A DNA stretch of 64,000 bases from Candidatus Formimonas warabiya (GCF_002777255.1 NZ_CP017634.1:5344903-5408902), one strand, 5' to 3'. Shown: positions 43,910 to 52,996, numbered from the stretch's first letter. Translations and numbers: made by a program. The notes: generated by a model not told the origin, from the letters alone.

Positions 43910-44190
43910 AGGGGATGGGAGTTGAGCAAAAATTAGGGGTCAACAAGTTTGTAGTAGATGATGGCAATCCCCATATCAAAGTCAATAAAGAAATATGCAA
44001 AACCTGCGGAATTAAGCCCTGTTTGGTTGCTTGTCCGGCATCCTTATACACTTTAAAAGAGGATGACATCAGCTTCGATTTTGCCGGGTGTTTGGAATGC
44101 GGTACCTGCCGTGTGATCTGCCCCAAGCCTGGTGCTATTGATTGGAACTACCCCCAGGGAACCTTTGGGGTGGTCTTTCGTTACGGTTAA
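43906..44190 (+). CDS. fixX: FixX ferredoxin-like protein
   Basis: 94 aa. Two cysteine motifs: CKTCGIKPCLVACP (about 26-39) and CLECGTCRVICP (about 62-73), as in FixX and the C-terminal domain of ETF-QO; the ending GAIDWNYPQGTFGVVFRYG is characteristic. Start overlaps fixC by 4 bases. Electron exit from FixAB/FixC toward menaquinone. Confidence 0.92.
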   Translation: MKGMGVEQKLGVNKFVVDDGNPHIKVNKEICKTCGIKPCLVACPASLYTLKEDDISFDFAGCLECGTCRVICPKPGAIDWNYPQGTFGVVFRYG

Positions 44191-44193
44191 AGT

Positions 44194-44262
44194 TTTGGGC
44201 TGAGAGATTTCTCTAGAGCGGCGACATTTGCGGTGCATCGAAAAGAAATGGATCAGCCCAAA
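44194..44262 (+). other. Long-range 10-bp inverted repeat between fixX and abfD
   Basis: TTTGGGCTGA (44194-44203) and TCAGCCCAAA (44253-44262) are perfect arms around 49 bases that contain a smaller GAGATTTCTC hairpin and GC-rich segments. No T-run follows; the abfD-like ribosome site begins 19 bases later. It may set the mRNA ratio of dehydratase to the upstream genes or be a regulated structure. Confidence 0.5.
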
Positions 44263-44297
44263 TAAAGAATAATAAAAATTTAAGGAGGAAAATCATT

Positions 44298-45845
44298 ATG
44301 ACCCTGAAAAACAAAGAAGCTTTCCAAAAGAGTATTCGTGACCGGAAACCAATGGATGTGTGGTTTCTGGGAGAAAAAGTGGATGATTTGACCAAGTTTC
44401 CCCCCCTGGCCGCAAGTTTCAATGCGCTGTCTAAAGTGTATGAGCTGACCAGCGACCCTGCCTGGGCGGATTTGCTTACCACCGATTCGGATTTGATTGA
44501 GGGGCCGGTCAGTATTTATACCGCCCCGATCAGGTCAGCTGCTGAAGCCAACCGGAAGACCCAAGCGGCTCGGGCTTTAGCCGAAGTGATCGGATGCTGC
44601 ACCCATCGGTGCACAGGTTCGGAAGCTTTTGCCGGTTTGGGACCCTGCTGCTACGATATGGATCAGGATTTGGGGACGGATTATTTTAAACGTTTTACCA
44701 ATTTTATGAAATATGTCCAGGAAAATGACTTAAGCTGCACGGCCACCGTTACCGATGCCAAGGGATTACGCACGCTGAGCCCCCATGAGCAGCCGGATAA
44801 GGATGCTTATGTACACATTGATGAATACCGGGAAGACGGTATTGTGATCAGCGGCATTAAGGTCAATCAGACCGGTATTCTTTTTGCCCATGAGGTCGTG
44901 ATTGTACCTACTACGGCCATGAAGGCAGAAGACAAGGACTTTGCCGTGGCTTGTGCCATTCCTGCGGATGCTCCCGGATGCACCTATGTATTAGGGCGCA
45001 CGCCACAGGATAAAAGATTTTTTGAAGTAGAAGGCGACATAGAAGGAATAGACCTGGGCAAGAACTTTGCCGACCACCAGGCTTTCATTTATCTGGACCA
45101 CGTATTTGTACCGAAAGAAAGAGTTTTTATGGCCGGTGAATGGAAATATGCCGGACGTTTGCTGAATTACTTTACTGCCGTGCACCGTCTTACCGCCGGC
45201 GGGTGCAAATCCGGCGGGTTATGTGCCTTATGCGGGGCTACTTCTCTAATCGCCGACATGATTGGCGTGAACAAGGCCGGGCACATTAAGGAAAAATTAG
45301 GCGAAATGGTGATAACGGCAGAGACCGTATACGGATTGTCCATGGCGGCAGGTTCCCTGGGCTTTAAACATCCCAGCGGATTCTGGGTTCCCAATCCATT
45401 AATGGCCCATACCTGTAAGTATCAATGCACCTGGATCCCATTCAATGCTGTGCGTTTCGCCCGGGAAATCATTGCGGGCACCGGGGAAACTGCGCCGTCG
45501 GAAATCGACATGAGACACCCGGTAATCGGCAAGATCGTGCAGAAGGAATTCAACCCCGGCAATCCCAATTATGATGCCTTTGACCGGCTCCGCGCCACCA
45601 GGTTTGTAGAACATATGGCCCGGGGCTCCAACTGGACTGCCATGGCATTGCACGGCGGCGGCAATCCGGAGGCTGCCCGCATGATGGCTATAAGGTTTGC
45701 AGACTGGAAGCACATGCAGGATATGGTAAAAGTAGCAACCGGAATGAACAAGGATCCGGAATTCGTGCAGAAGACATATGAGAATATTGGACAGAAGAAA
45801 GGGGCGGTGGATACTCTTCTGGATCTCCCAGTGGCTGATAAATAG
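44298..45845 (+). CDS. abfD: 4-Hydroxybutyryl-CoA dehydratase family (AbfD-like)
   Basis: 515 aa; the clostridial enzyme has about 490. Flavoprotein of the 4-hydroxyphenylacetate hydroxylase/acyl-CoA dehydrogenase superfamily. All four ligands of the special [4Fe-4S] cluster are in place: C101 and C105 (CCTHRCTG) and H296 and C303 (HRLTAGGC), with spacing 4 and 7 as in AbfD (C99, C103, H292, C299). It would dehydrate 4-hydroxybutyryl-CoA to crotonyl-CoA and isomerise vinylacetyl-CoA. AAGGAGG precedes the ATG. CoA-transferase, acyl-CoA dehydrogenase and FixABCX upstream complete a 4-hydroxybutyrate to butyryl-CoA (or reverse) route. A relative with another hydroxyacyl-CoA substrate is possible. 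Confidence 0.87.
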   Translation: MTLKNKEAFQKSIRDRKPMDVWFLGEKVDDLTKFPPLAASFNALSKVYELTSDPAWADLLTTDSDLIEGPVSIYTAPIRSAAEANRKTQAARALAEVIGCCTHRCTGSEAFAGLGPCCYDMDQDLGTDYFKRFTNFMKYVQENDLSCTATVTDAKGLRTLSPHEQPDKDAYVHIDEYREDGIVISGIKVNQTGILFAHEVVIVPTTAMKAEDKDFAVACAIPADAPGCTYVLGRTPQDKRFFEVEGDIEGIDLGKNFADHQAFIYLDHVFVPKERVFMAGEWKYAGRLLNYFTAVHRLTAGGCKSGGLCALCGATSLIADMIGVNKAGHIKEKLGEMVITAETVYGLSMAAGSLGFKHPSGFWVPNPLMAHTCKYQCTWIPFNAVRFAREIIAGTGETAPSEIDMRHPVIGKIVQKEFNPGNPNYDAFDRLRATRFVEHMARGSNWTAMALHGGGNPEAARMMAIRFADWKHMQDMVKVATGMNKDPEFVQKTYENIGQKKGAVDTLLDLPVADK

Positions 45846-45884
45846 GAAAAACAAGAGTTACAGTATAGGCCGTATTTTTGAAAA

Positions 45885-45914
45885 TAGCGCCGTGTCTTCG
45901 GGGATACGGCGCTA
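45885..45914 (+). other. Intergenic TTCG-loop hairpin after abfD
   Basis: TAGCGCCGTGTC (45885-45896) pairs with GATACGGCGCTA (45903-45914) around a TTCGGG loop, one G-T wobble. Very stable, but no T-run follows, so it may protect the upstream mRNA rather than terminate. Confidence 0.55.
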
Positions 45915-45949
45915 AATTAATCATGGAGTGAAATGGAAAGGTGGTCGCC

Positions 45950-47593
45950 ATGAATACTGAGGAACTGGGAACTGACAATGCCGTTAGAGCCTGGCGCACA
46001 GAATACGGGGCAGAGGCGGTTGCGGTGGCCGACATGTTGTGTGACAGATATGCTTGTGCGCCTGAAAAGGTTGCTTTGTTTTATGAAAACGAGAAAGGAG
46101 AAAACCTCCAACTGTCTTTTGCCCAACTGTCCGCATCTTCGGCAAAGATGGCAGGTTTTTTAAAATCATTGGGTATTAGAAAAGGAGACAGGATAGCGGT
46201 AATGCTGCCGAAAACTCCCGAACTGGTCATAGCCGCCCTGGCCATTTGGCGGTTGGGAGCGGTGTATTTACCGCTGTTTACCGCTTTTGGGCCGGAGGCG
46301 ATCAATTATCGTTTAAAAGATAGCGGAGCCCGGGCCCTGGTAACAGATGTAGGAAACAGGACAAAAATTTTGGAAGATGAAAGAAACAGGGACGGACTTC
46401 AAATTATTACCGTAGCCGGCCCCCGGGAAAGCGGGTTTGCCCCGGGAGATTTCAGCTTTTGGGAGGAATTGGAGTCCGCGGTCCCCTTGAAGCAGGCGGT
46501 TATAGTAAGTTGGAACGACCTCCTGGTCTTAATCTATACATCCGGGACTACAGGGCACCCTAAGGGCTGTGAAATGCCGGTAAAAAGTCTGGCCGCTTTT
46601 GAAGCCTACATGCGCTATGGACTGGACTTGCAGGAAAATGATGTCTACTGGAACATTGCCGATCCCGGATGGGCTTACGGGTTGTACTACAATCTCATTG
46701 GCACGCTGCTGATGGGAAAGACTATTTTGTTCTACCATGCTCCCTTTAATCCTGCCGGTGCCTATCATATTATGGAAAAGTATCAAGTAACCAATTTGAC
46801 CGGGGCTCCCACTGCATACAAAGTTATAATGGGGGCGGGAGAAGAGATGGCCAGGAAAGCGCAACTTCACCTAAGAGTCCTTTCCAGCGCCGGAGAACCC
46901 TTAAATCCGCATGTGATCAAATGGGCAAAAAAAATGTGGGGGTTGCCTATTTATGATCATTACGGCCAAACCGAAGGGGGAATGATGCTGAACAATCATC
47001 ATTTTCCAGGGCTGGATGAAAAAATTAAACCTGGGTCCATGGGCCGGCCCATGCCCGGATACAAGATGGTCGTGCTGAACAGCGAGGGACAGGAACTGGC
47101 CAACGGGCAGCGCGGAGAATTGGCGGTTGACCTGGCAAATTCTCCTTTATTCGGTTTCCGTCACTACTGGCAAAATGAGAAAGATACGAAAGAAAAATTT
47201 ACCGGGGACGGACGCTATTATCTGACCGGGGATATTGCCCGCGTGGATATAGAAGGGCATTTCTATTTTGTGAGCCGGTCGGACGATATTATTTTAAGCG
47301 CGGGGTACCGTATTGGTCCCTTTGAAATAGAAAATGTCCTCATGCAGCATGAGGCGGTTCTGGAAGCTGCCGTGATTGGGGTGCCCGACGAATTGCGGGG
47401 AGAGATCGTGAAAGCTTTTGTTGTTTTAAAACCAGGGTCATTCAATAAAGAAGCTTTGGCCCAGGAATTACAAAATTTTGTCAAGAAAAGACTGTCCGCT
47501 CATGCTTATCCCAAACAAATTGAATTTTTAGATCAGATTCCCCGTACCAGCAGCGGTAAAATCCAGAGGTACTTGTTAAGAAGGGCGAATTAA
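45950..47593 (+). CDS. Acyl-CoA synthetase (AMP-forming, acetyl-CoA synthetase/ACSM-like)
   Basis: 547 aa from the ATG at 45950 (AAAGGTGG upstream). ANL superfamily: YTSGTTGHPKGCEM (A3), DHYGQTEGGMM (A5), YYLTGDIARVDIEGHFYFVSRSDDII (A7/A8) and the catalytic lysine in PRTSSGKIQRYLL. Likely activates a short or medium acid such as butyrate or a 4-hydroxy acid for this cluster. It lies 105 bases after abfD and 22 bases before the flavodoxin gene. Confidence 0.9.
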   Translation: MNTEELGTDNAVRAWRTEYGAEAVAVADMLCDRYACAPEKVALFYENEKGENLQLSFAQLSASSAKMAGFLKSLGIRKGDRIAVMLPKTPELVIAALAIWRLGAVYLPLFTAFGPEAINYRLKDSGARALVTDVGNRTKILEDERNRDGLQIITVAGPRESGFAPGDFSFWEELESAVPLKQAVIVSWNDLLVLIYTSGTTGHPKGCEMPVKSLAAFEAYMRYGLDLQENDVYWNIADPGWAYGLYYNLIGTLLMGKTILFYHAPFNPAGAYHIMEKYQVTNLTGAPTAYKVIMGAGEEMARKAQLHLRVLSSAGEPLNPHVIKWAKKMWGLPIYDHYGQTEGGMMLNNHHFPGLDEKIKPGSMGRPMPGYKMVVLNSEGQELANGQRGELAVDLANSPLFGFRHYWQNEKDTKEKFTGDGRYYLTGDIARVDIEGHFYFVSRSDDIILSAGYRIGPFEIENVLMQHEAVLEAAVIGVPDELRGEIVKAFVVLKPGSFNKEALAQELQNFVKKRLSAHAYPKQIEFLDQIPRTSSGKIQRYLLRRAN

Positions 47594-47614
47594 GATGTCA
47601 GGGGAGGCCTTAAA

Positions 47615-48199
47615 ATGAAGAAAAAAATTACTGCCATGTATTTTAGTCCGACAGGCACAACCAAAGAAGTAGTATCTGCATTAGCAAAAAACATTTTGGT
47701 GAATGTTGACAGGGAAATATCGGTAAATATTATTGATTTTACCTATCCGGAGGTAAGAAAAAAACCAGTGTCTTTTAGCGAGGAAGATGTTGTGCTGATC
47801 GGAGTTCCGGTCTATGCCGGAAGAGTTCCTAATGTATTGCTAAAATATTTAAGTACCATCACGGGCAATGGGGCATGGGCAGTTGCTGTGGTTCTATATG
47901 GTAATAGAAACTACGACGACGCCTTAATAGAATTAAAAGATATCCTGGAGTTTCAAGGGTTTAAACTGATTGCAGGGGGAGCATTTATTGGGGAACACTC
48001 ATTTTCTAATCGTCTGGCCCAAAACAGGCCAGACGAAAAAGATATGGCTCTGGTGCATGATTTTGCTGATCACATATACACAAAGATAACAAGGTGTCCT
48101 GCTCAGGCTAAGTATTTCGATGATCAGGATTATTTAAGACATAAACATGAATTAGAATCTGAGTATTCGGGTCGAAAAGAACCGGAATTATTCGTGTAA
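47615..48199 (+). CDS. Flavodoxin-like protein (EFR1-type flavodoxin half)
   Basis: 194 aa. FMN-binding loop YFSPTGTTKEV at the N-terminus, then GVPVYAGRVPNVLLKYLSTI and LYGNRNYDDALIEL, matching the flavodoxin domain of EFR1 proteins. The usual C-terminal 2x[4Fe-4S] ferredoxin domain is missing; instead the last 40 residues are charged. Probably a one-electron carrier for FixABCX, the dehydratase or its activation. GGGGAGGCC upstream; tight spacing to both neighbours. Confidence 0.8.
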   Translation: MKKKITAMYFSPTGTTKEVVSALAKNILVNVDREISVNIIDFTYPEVRKKPVSFSEEDVVLIGVPVYAGRVPNVLLKYLSTITGNGAWAVAVVLYGNRNYDDALIELKDILEFQGFKLIAGGAFIGEHSFSNRLAQNRPDEKDMALVHDFADHIYTKITRCPAQAKYFDDQDYLRHKHELESEYSGRKEPELFV

Positions 48200-48216
48200 C
48201 TATAGGAGGTTGTCAA

Positions 48217-48570
48217 ATGATTAACAGCAAGGTATTATTCGGCTGGGATTTTAGCTTTAGCGGTACTCCGGATTTTTGGAATGGACTCAGTATAGATGAT
48301 TATTCCCTCAGGTATGTGGATAAAATGAATCAGGTGCGTCAAATGCATTTCAAGGAGATTTTTGAATTGGCGGAATATGTGCGTGCAAATGATATCCGGT
48401 TTGGCTCTTTCAAAAAAGAAATTTTCCCACCCTGCAGTATTGCCATGAAGGGGTATACTTTTTATTATTTTGATAATGACGTGCTATTAAAGGCCAGAAG
48501 ATCTTTGTCCAATTCCTGGAAATCTCAGTATCATGCTGTGGATCGGGGAAAAAGTCTCATAGCCGGGTAA
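48217..48570 (+). CDS. Small protein of unknown function after flavodoxin
   Basis: 117 aa, no family recognised. Rich in aromatic residues (VLFGWDFSFSGTPDFWNGLSI; YTFYYFDND), no membrane helix or signal. TAGGAGG 7 nt before the ATG and 17 bases from the flavodoxin gene make translation and co-transcription nearly certain. Last gene of the operon before a terminator. May be a subunit or maturation factor specific to this pathway; not otherwise assignable. Confidence 0.7.
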   Translation: MINSKVLFGWDFSFSGTPDFWNGLSIDDYSLRYVDKMNQVRQMHFKEIFELAEYVRANDIRFGSFKKEIFPPCSIAMKGYTFYYFDNDVLLKARRSLSNSWKSQYHAVDRGKSLIAG

Positions 48571-48604
48571 CCGGCTTAAATTTTTTTATTTATGATAGCA
48601 ATAG

Positions 48605-48650
48605 AAAAACTGCCGTTCCCAGGATTTACCCGGATGAGCCGGCAGTTTTC
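48605..48650. terminator. Bidirectional terminator
   Basis: AAAAACTGCCG (48605-48615) pairs with CGGCAGTTTT (48640-48649) around an interior loop region; T-rich on plus, A-rich flank gives T on minus. Lies between the convergent ends of the abf/fix operon and the permease gene. Confidence 0.75.
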
Positions 48651-48676
48651 TTAACATTAATTCATCATATTAAGGT

Positions 48677-50044
48677 TCATCCACTTACAGACTCACCCGA
48701 TTCAATTTTAACCGTGTTTTCGTGTTTGACTATTCCAATAGCAAAATAAAGGATAATTCCTGCTGCCAAACCCCACATTGCCCCTTTAAATGCCAGGAAA
48801 AGAGCCATACAAGAAGCTACACCCATATCTTCTCTTGTTTTTAACATTTGCATGGCCATATAACAACACCCATATGCCTGGATAGTCAATGTGGCAATAT
48901 ATGCAATGGGCATTACCGGTTTCATTCCCGATACAATCGGCAGGAGAATGGAGCCGATCGCCATGGCAATACTAAATGACATGATTCCGCTATGCACGCT
49001 GTCCATTTGCTTTCTCCCCTGCTTATATCGTTCGGTAATCGAGATTTGCACGCCCCCCCAGAGCGGGCCGCACAGGGTCGGATAGGGTGCAAGCGTGGCG
49101 AAGAAAAGGTTTCTGAACCCTGAAATAAGATTGGATCGGGCAGGGTTAAATGCAACCTTTTCATCGGTACGAACGTGGTCTGCATCACGAACAACAGTTT
49201 CGGCAAAAACAAAGTCCCCGTATGCAATGATATATGCGGCGATGGTCATGGGCAACGCTTTGATAAAATACTCAATGGGCGGAAATCCTATGGCAAAAAC
49301 ACTACATTGTCTAATGGCTTCACCAAATTTCCAATCGATAAAGCCCCATTCGATTGCCGGAAACTGGAGTTCACCCACCAGGGGGCCCACTATTAATGCC
49401 AAAGCAATCCCTGGCACCATGCCTAAATTTGCAATAGCCTGCAATATTCGATTTTTTTTCATTGCCCTTTGATAAACAGCAGAAAAGAAGAGCATATAAC
49501 TGACAAAGGTTGCAACCATTGCCGATATTACCTTCCCATCCATCCGCCCCCCAGGCTGAATCACGCTGACCATGGCGGCAATGCCTGCCCCCAGAAGAAT
49601 GCCTGCCCGCAGAGATGAGGGTACGATAGCTACAACCTTATTTGCTAACCCTGTTATTCCTAGGAAGAAGAAGATAAAGGCCATAGAGTACTGTAAAGCC
49701 ATCACGGCATGAATTCTGTCGGGCCCCGGTTCAAAGCCGGCCGCAAAAGCTAATGTAAGAGGTATAGCCGGGGTAATCCATCCTGGCATGCAAGGGTCGC
49801 CGAACAAGGGGTGCAAAATATAAAGCATGGTTTGAAGCGCTATCATGGAAATACATACTTCATAAGGTAGCCCTAAACATTCTGTAAGGACAGGAAGGGC
49901 TCCAAATGCAACGGCATTTAAAAAAACTGCCTGGATCGCCTCCGGCCATTCCCATTTCAGATGTACAAAAGGAAGACGCATTTGGAATACTCCCAATGGA
50001 ATATAAGGCTGAACAGCACCCTCTTCTCTTTTTAAAAAGGCCAT
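48677..50044 (-). CDS. NCS2/UraA-fold-like permease
   Basis: 455 aa with about 12-14 hydrophobic helices. The pattern of two inverted halves and segments such as GDPCMPGWITPAIPLTLAF, AYGDFVFAETVVRDADHV and GPLWGGVQISITERYKQG suggests the nucleobase-ascorbate/SulP (UraA) fold, but it is not close to uracil or xanthine permeases I know. Controlled by its own sigma-54 promoter at 50236 and sharing enhancer dyad C with the activator gene, it probably imports the organic acid used by the 4-hydroxybutyrate-type cluster. GGGGAG precedes the start. Confidence 0.75.
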   Translation of the reverse strand: MAFLKREEGAVQPYIPLGVFQMRLPFVHLKWEWPEAIQAVFLNAVAFGALPVLTECLGLPYEVCISMIALQTMLYILHPLFGDPCMPGWITPAIPLTLAFAAGFEPGPDRIHAVMALQYSMAFIFFFLGITGLANKVVAIVPSSLRAGILLGAGIAAMVSVIQPGGRMDGKVISAMVATFVSYMLFFSAVYQRAMKKNRILQAIANLGMVPGIALALIVGPLVGELQFPAIEWGFIDWKFGEAIRQCSVFAIGFPPIEYFIKALPMTIAAYIIAYGDFVFAETVVRDADHVRTDEKVAFNPARSNLISGFRNLFFATLAPYPTLCGPLWGGVQISITERYKQGRKQMDSVHSGIMSFSIAMAIGSILLPIVSGMKPVMPIAYIATLTIQAYGCCYMAMQMLKTREDMGVASCMALFLAFKGAMWGLAAGIILYFAIGIVKHENTVKIESGESVSG

Positions 50045-50219
50045 TTTAAATTCTCCCCTTTTTTAATTTTTAGGTATTCAGTTAAATAGATAGAAAATAA
50101 TCCGTTATTGTTTTTTTGTGTGTCGTTAGGGGTTAGGAACATTTAAAAATAAAAAAAACATTTCTGTCCTCCTTTCTTTTTTGAGATTGGTAGTTATAGG
50201 TTGTGAAATTCTTTACAAT

Positions 50220-50236
50220 TGCAATAATTTTGCCAA
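50220..50236 (-). promoter_or_regulatory. Sigma-54 promoter of the permease gene
   Basis: Minus strand TTGGCAAAATTATTGCA (50236 to 50220): GG-N10-GC, close to consensus TGGCA and TTGCA. 175 bases upstream of the permease ATG; dyad C lies about 210 bp further upstream. Confidence 0.75.
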
Positions 50237-50432
50237 CATTTTTTTCAAGATAAGATTCGGCCAAGGTTTTATTCATTCAGCCGGCATTCATAATAGCTTC
50301 CCAGGCTCAATCGAAAGGATCAATTAGCTGCAATAATTATTACCTCTAGATTATAAGAATGGCATATGATCTGTAGTTGCATCGGCTTAGAAGCAAAAAC
50401 AAAAATCCTCTATTAATCTAGGGCAAAAGTTG

Positions 50433-50452
50433 GCGATGCTCCTACGCATCAC
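50433..50452. promoter_or_regulatory. Enhancer dyad C (GCGATG-N8-CATCAC)
   Basis: Third dyad copy between two divergent sigma-54 promoters: about 210 bp from the permease promoter and about 245 bp from the activator promoter. A further half site ACATCACC follows at 50466. It could serve both promoters. Confidence 0.55.
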
Positions 50453-50685
50453 TGCCTGCACCAGGACATCACCTGCTAACAGTTGATAGGCATAGAAAAA
50501 GAGAAAGCGTGCTGGAGAAAGACGATAATTGGGCATGAAAAACAATAGACAATAAACGTAATTTAAGCAGGTTGTACCAATCAAGACTGGAAAAAATTTT
50601 TTCGCAAGGAAGGAAAAACCATTTATTTGTGGAAAATCCCCAGGAAATGATGTAAATATTAGAATTTTGTAATGCTGAGGTTACT

Positions 50686-50702
50686 TTGGCATCATCTTTG
50701 CA
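50686..50702 (+). promoter_or_regulatory. Sigma-54 promoter of the activator gene
   Basis: TTGGCATCATCTTTGCA: GG 50688-50689, GC 50700-50701, near-consensus. 188 bases upstream of the activator start, implying autoactivation. Confidence 0.7.
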
Positions 50703-50889
50703 ATAGATATTTTATTGCTCTTAAACATTCGGTTAGGAAAGAAGGATGTGGAAGGCTGAACGAAGGAATATCCGCCAATGCAATAAAGGTTTTGGTGCCT
50801 ATTCTAATAGCTTCAATATTTGGCGAAAACCCAGAAGACCCTCAAGTTGTTCCAAGGAAATAAGTTACATTGTGATAGGAGGAATTGAA

Positions 50890-52980
50890 GTGTCGATTAC
50901 GGATTTGATAGAAGATTTTTCTCCCACACCTTGGTCTATTCACCAGCAGGATTCAATTAAAGATGCTTTGGCAAAGTTTTCTGAGTCCAGAAGCAATATG
51001 CTTCCTGTGATAAACGGCAACAATGAGGTAATCGGAAGTTTATCGCTGTTTGATCTCCTCTTGCCCGTTCAGGATAGCGCGAAACTTAACGAGAATATAT
51101 GTCGTTGGATGGAAGATCGTTTAGTTCCTTTGAAATCGGACAAGAATCATGACCCGGTTGTAGACAAGAATAATTTCAGGGTGATTTTGGCGGATCAAAA
51201 TGACCGGGCAGAGTTGTTCAATCTATCTTCTGATAGCTCATATTTCTGGAGAGATCATGAGAAATTGGAATATGAGTTGTTGCGGCAAATTACGGAAAAC
51301 GTTTATTGTGGAATCGTCACAATAAATGAAACGGGAAAGGTCGTTGTTTATAACGCGTCCGCCCAGCGGCTTCTCAAGCTGAAAAAAGAAGATATCCTGG
51401 GGAAAAATATCAAAACGGTCAGAGCTTTAGAGGACTTCTCCAAATTAATTTTGGATCACAAAGGGCAGGGAAGGCACAAATTATCCTTAGGCGATGTCAC
51501 CTTTGTGATCAATCTGACTCCGTTATTTAGAAATAACCTGCGGATTGGGGTCTTGGCGGTTTTTCATGAATCAGCCAAAACAGAGTGCGTCTCTCAAGAA
51601 CTTAAGGTTACCGAAACATTGCTAAAAGAGATTAATATCTTTATCGAATCTTCTTACGATGGTTTATTTGTAACCGATAACCAGGGAAGGGTCATCAGAG
51701 TGAATGCCGCGTGGGAAAAAATTTTTTCCGTATCGCGTCAAGACGTCATCGGGCAAAAGGCAAAAGACCTGGTTAAAAGGGGGGTCTACGGAAAATCGGC
51801 AGCACAAGAGGTTTTGGACACAGGAAAGAGTGCTACGGTTATGTTTGAAAATAAGGGCCGAAAAATTCTGGCAACCGGAACCCCGGTATTTAACAGTCAG
51901 GGAGAAATTACCACGGTTGTAGTCAATGTAAGAGATATTACCCAGCTGGAGGATTTAAGGTGCCAGTTGGAAAAACAACAGCAACTTACAGAGAAATACT
52001 CACAGGAGATCAAAGAAATACGCAGGCAGCAGCAGGTATTTCCGGGCATCATTTGCCATAGTAAAATCATGGTACAGGTTATGGATATGGTAAGCCGGGT
52101 GGCGGAAGTCGATTCAACGGTATTAATCACCGGAGAATCGGGTGTGGGAAAAGAAATGATTGCAGGCCTGCTCCACAAATTAAGTCCGAGACGAAACGGA
52201 CCGATGATAAAAATTAATTGCAGCGCGATCCCTCAGACTTTACTTGAGTCGGAATTGTTCGGATACGAGCGGGGGGCTTTTACCGGGGCATCCGTACAGG
52301 GGAAGATCGGGCTTTTTGAATTGGCCAACGGAGGCACCTTAATGCTGGATGAAATAGGAGAGACCGCTATTGAGCTACAGGCGAAGTTGCTCAGAGTGAT
52401 TCAGGAGAAAGAAATTATTAAGGTGGGAGGAAGCAAATCCAAAAAAATCGATGTCAGAATAGTAGCCGCAACGAACCGTGATCTAAAAAAGATGATTCAG
52501 GAAAGAACTTTTCGGGAAGATTTGTTTTACAGGCTCAATGTGATCAGGATTAACGTTCCCTCATTAAGAGAAAGAACGGAGGATATTGTCCCGTTGTCCC
52601 TTTTTTTCCTTGAAAAGTATAATAAAAAATACAATAAAAATAAGAGACTCTCTTCATTTTTGATCAATAGCCTGAATGATTATAATTGGCCCGGCAACAT
52701 TAGAGAGTTAGAAAATCTGATAGAGAATTTAGTAATTCTGGCAAGAAATGATGAAATTACTGTTGATGACTTACCGGAAAATTATAAGCAACCGGTAATA
52801 TCTGACCAGAGAATTGTTGTGAACGGGGTCATGCCGATAAAAAAGGCCATCGAACTGGTGGAATTGCAACTAATTCAAAACGCCCGGGAAAGATATGGCA
52901 GTACAAGAAAAATTGCCAACGCTTTGGGAATCAATCAATCAACGGTGGTGCGAAAAATGGCTGTACAGCGGCATCAGTGA
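50890..52980 (+). CDS. Sigma-54-dependent activator with CBS and two PAS domains
   Basis: 696 aa from GTG 50890, chosen for the ATAGGAGGA site 8 nt upstream; the frame runs 48 codons further up without support. Order: CBS-type domain (about 1-95), PAS 1 (about 130-230), PAS 2 (about 245-355), short coiled coil, AAA+ domain with Walker A GESGVGKE, the sigma-54 contact GAFTGA, LDEIGE and a C-terminal Fis-type helix-turn-helix (TRKIANALGINQSTVVRKM). No receiver domain, so it senses a ligand directly, perhaps a CoA ester or adenylate through CBS/PAS. It lies inside a regulon of five sigma-54 promoters and is its evident regulator. Confidence 0.92.
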   Translation: MSITDLIEDFSPTPWSIHQQDSIKDALAKFSESRSNMLPVINGNNEVIGSLSLFDLLLPVQDSAKLNENICRWMEDRLVPLKSDKNHDPVVDKNNFRVILADQNDRAELFNLSSDSSYFWRDHEKLEYELLRQITENVYCGIVTINETGKVVVYNASAQRLLKLKKEDILGKNIKTVRALEDFSKLILDHKGQGRHKLSLGDVTFVINLTPLFRNNLRIGVLAVFHESAKTECVSQELKVTETLLKEINIFIESSYDGLFVTDNQGRVIRVNAAWEKIFSVSRQDVIGQKAKDLVKRGVYGKSAAQEVLDTGKSATVMFENKGRKILATGTPVFNSQGEITTVVVNVRDITQLEDLRCQLEKQQQLTEKYSQEIKEIRRQQQVFPGIICHSKIMVQVMDMVSRVAEVDSTVLITGESGVGKEMIAGLLHKLSPRRNGPMIKINCSAIPQTLLESELFGYERGAFTGASVQGKIGLFELANGGTLMLDEIGETAIELQAKLLRVIQEKEIIKVGGSKSKKIDVRIVAATNRDLKKMIQERTFREDLFYRLNVIRINVPSLRERTEDIVPLSLFFLEKYNKKYNKNKRLSSFLINSLNDYNWPGNIRELENLIENLVILARNDEITVDDLPENYKQPVISDQRIVVNGVMPIKKAIELVELQLIQNARERYGSTRKIANALGINQSTVVRKMAVQRHQ

Positions 52981-52996
52981 TGTTCCTGCGCATCGC
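52977..52996. promoter_or_regulatory. Enhancer dyad D (GTGATG-N8-CATCGC)
   Basis: Fourth dyad copy; overlaps the TGA stop of the activator gene. About 275 bp upstream of the sigma-54 promoter at 53261. Confidence 0.55.

Noticed and set aside
50387..50584. 65-codon minus-strand frame in the divergent control region
   Set aside because: It covers enhancer dyad C, has no ribosome site, and the region is better explained as regulatory DNA.
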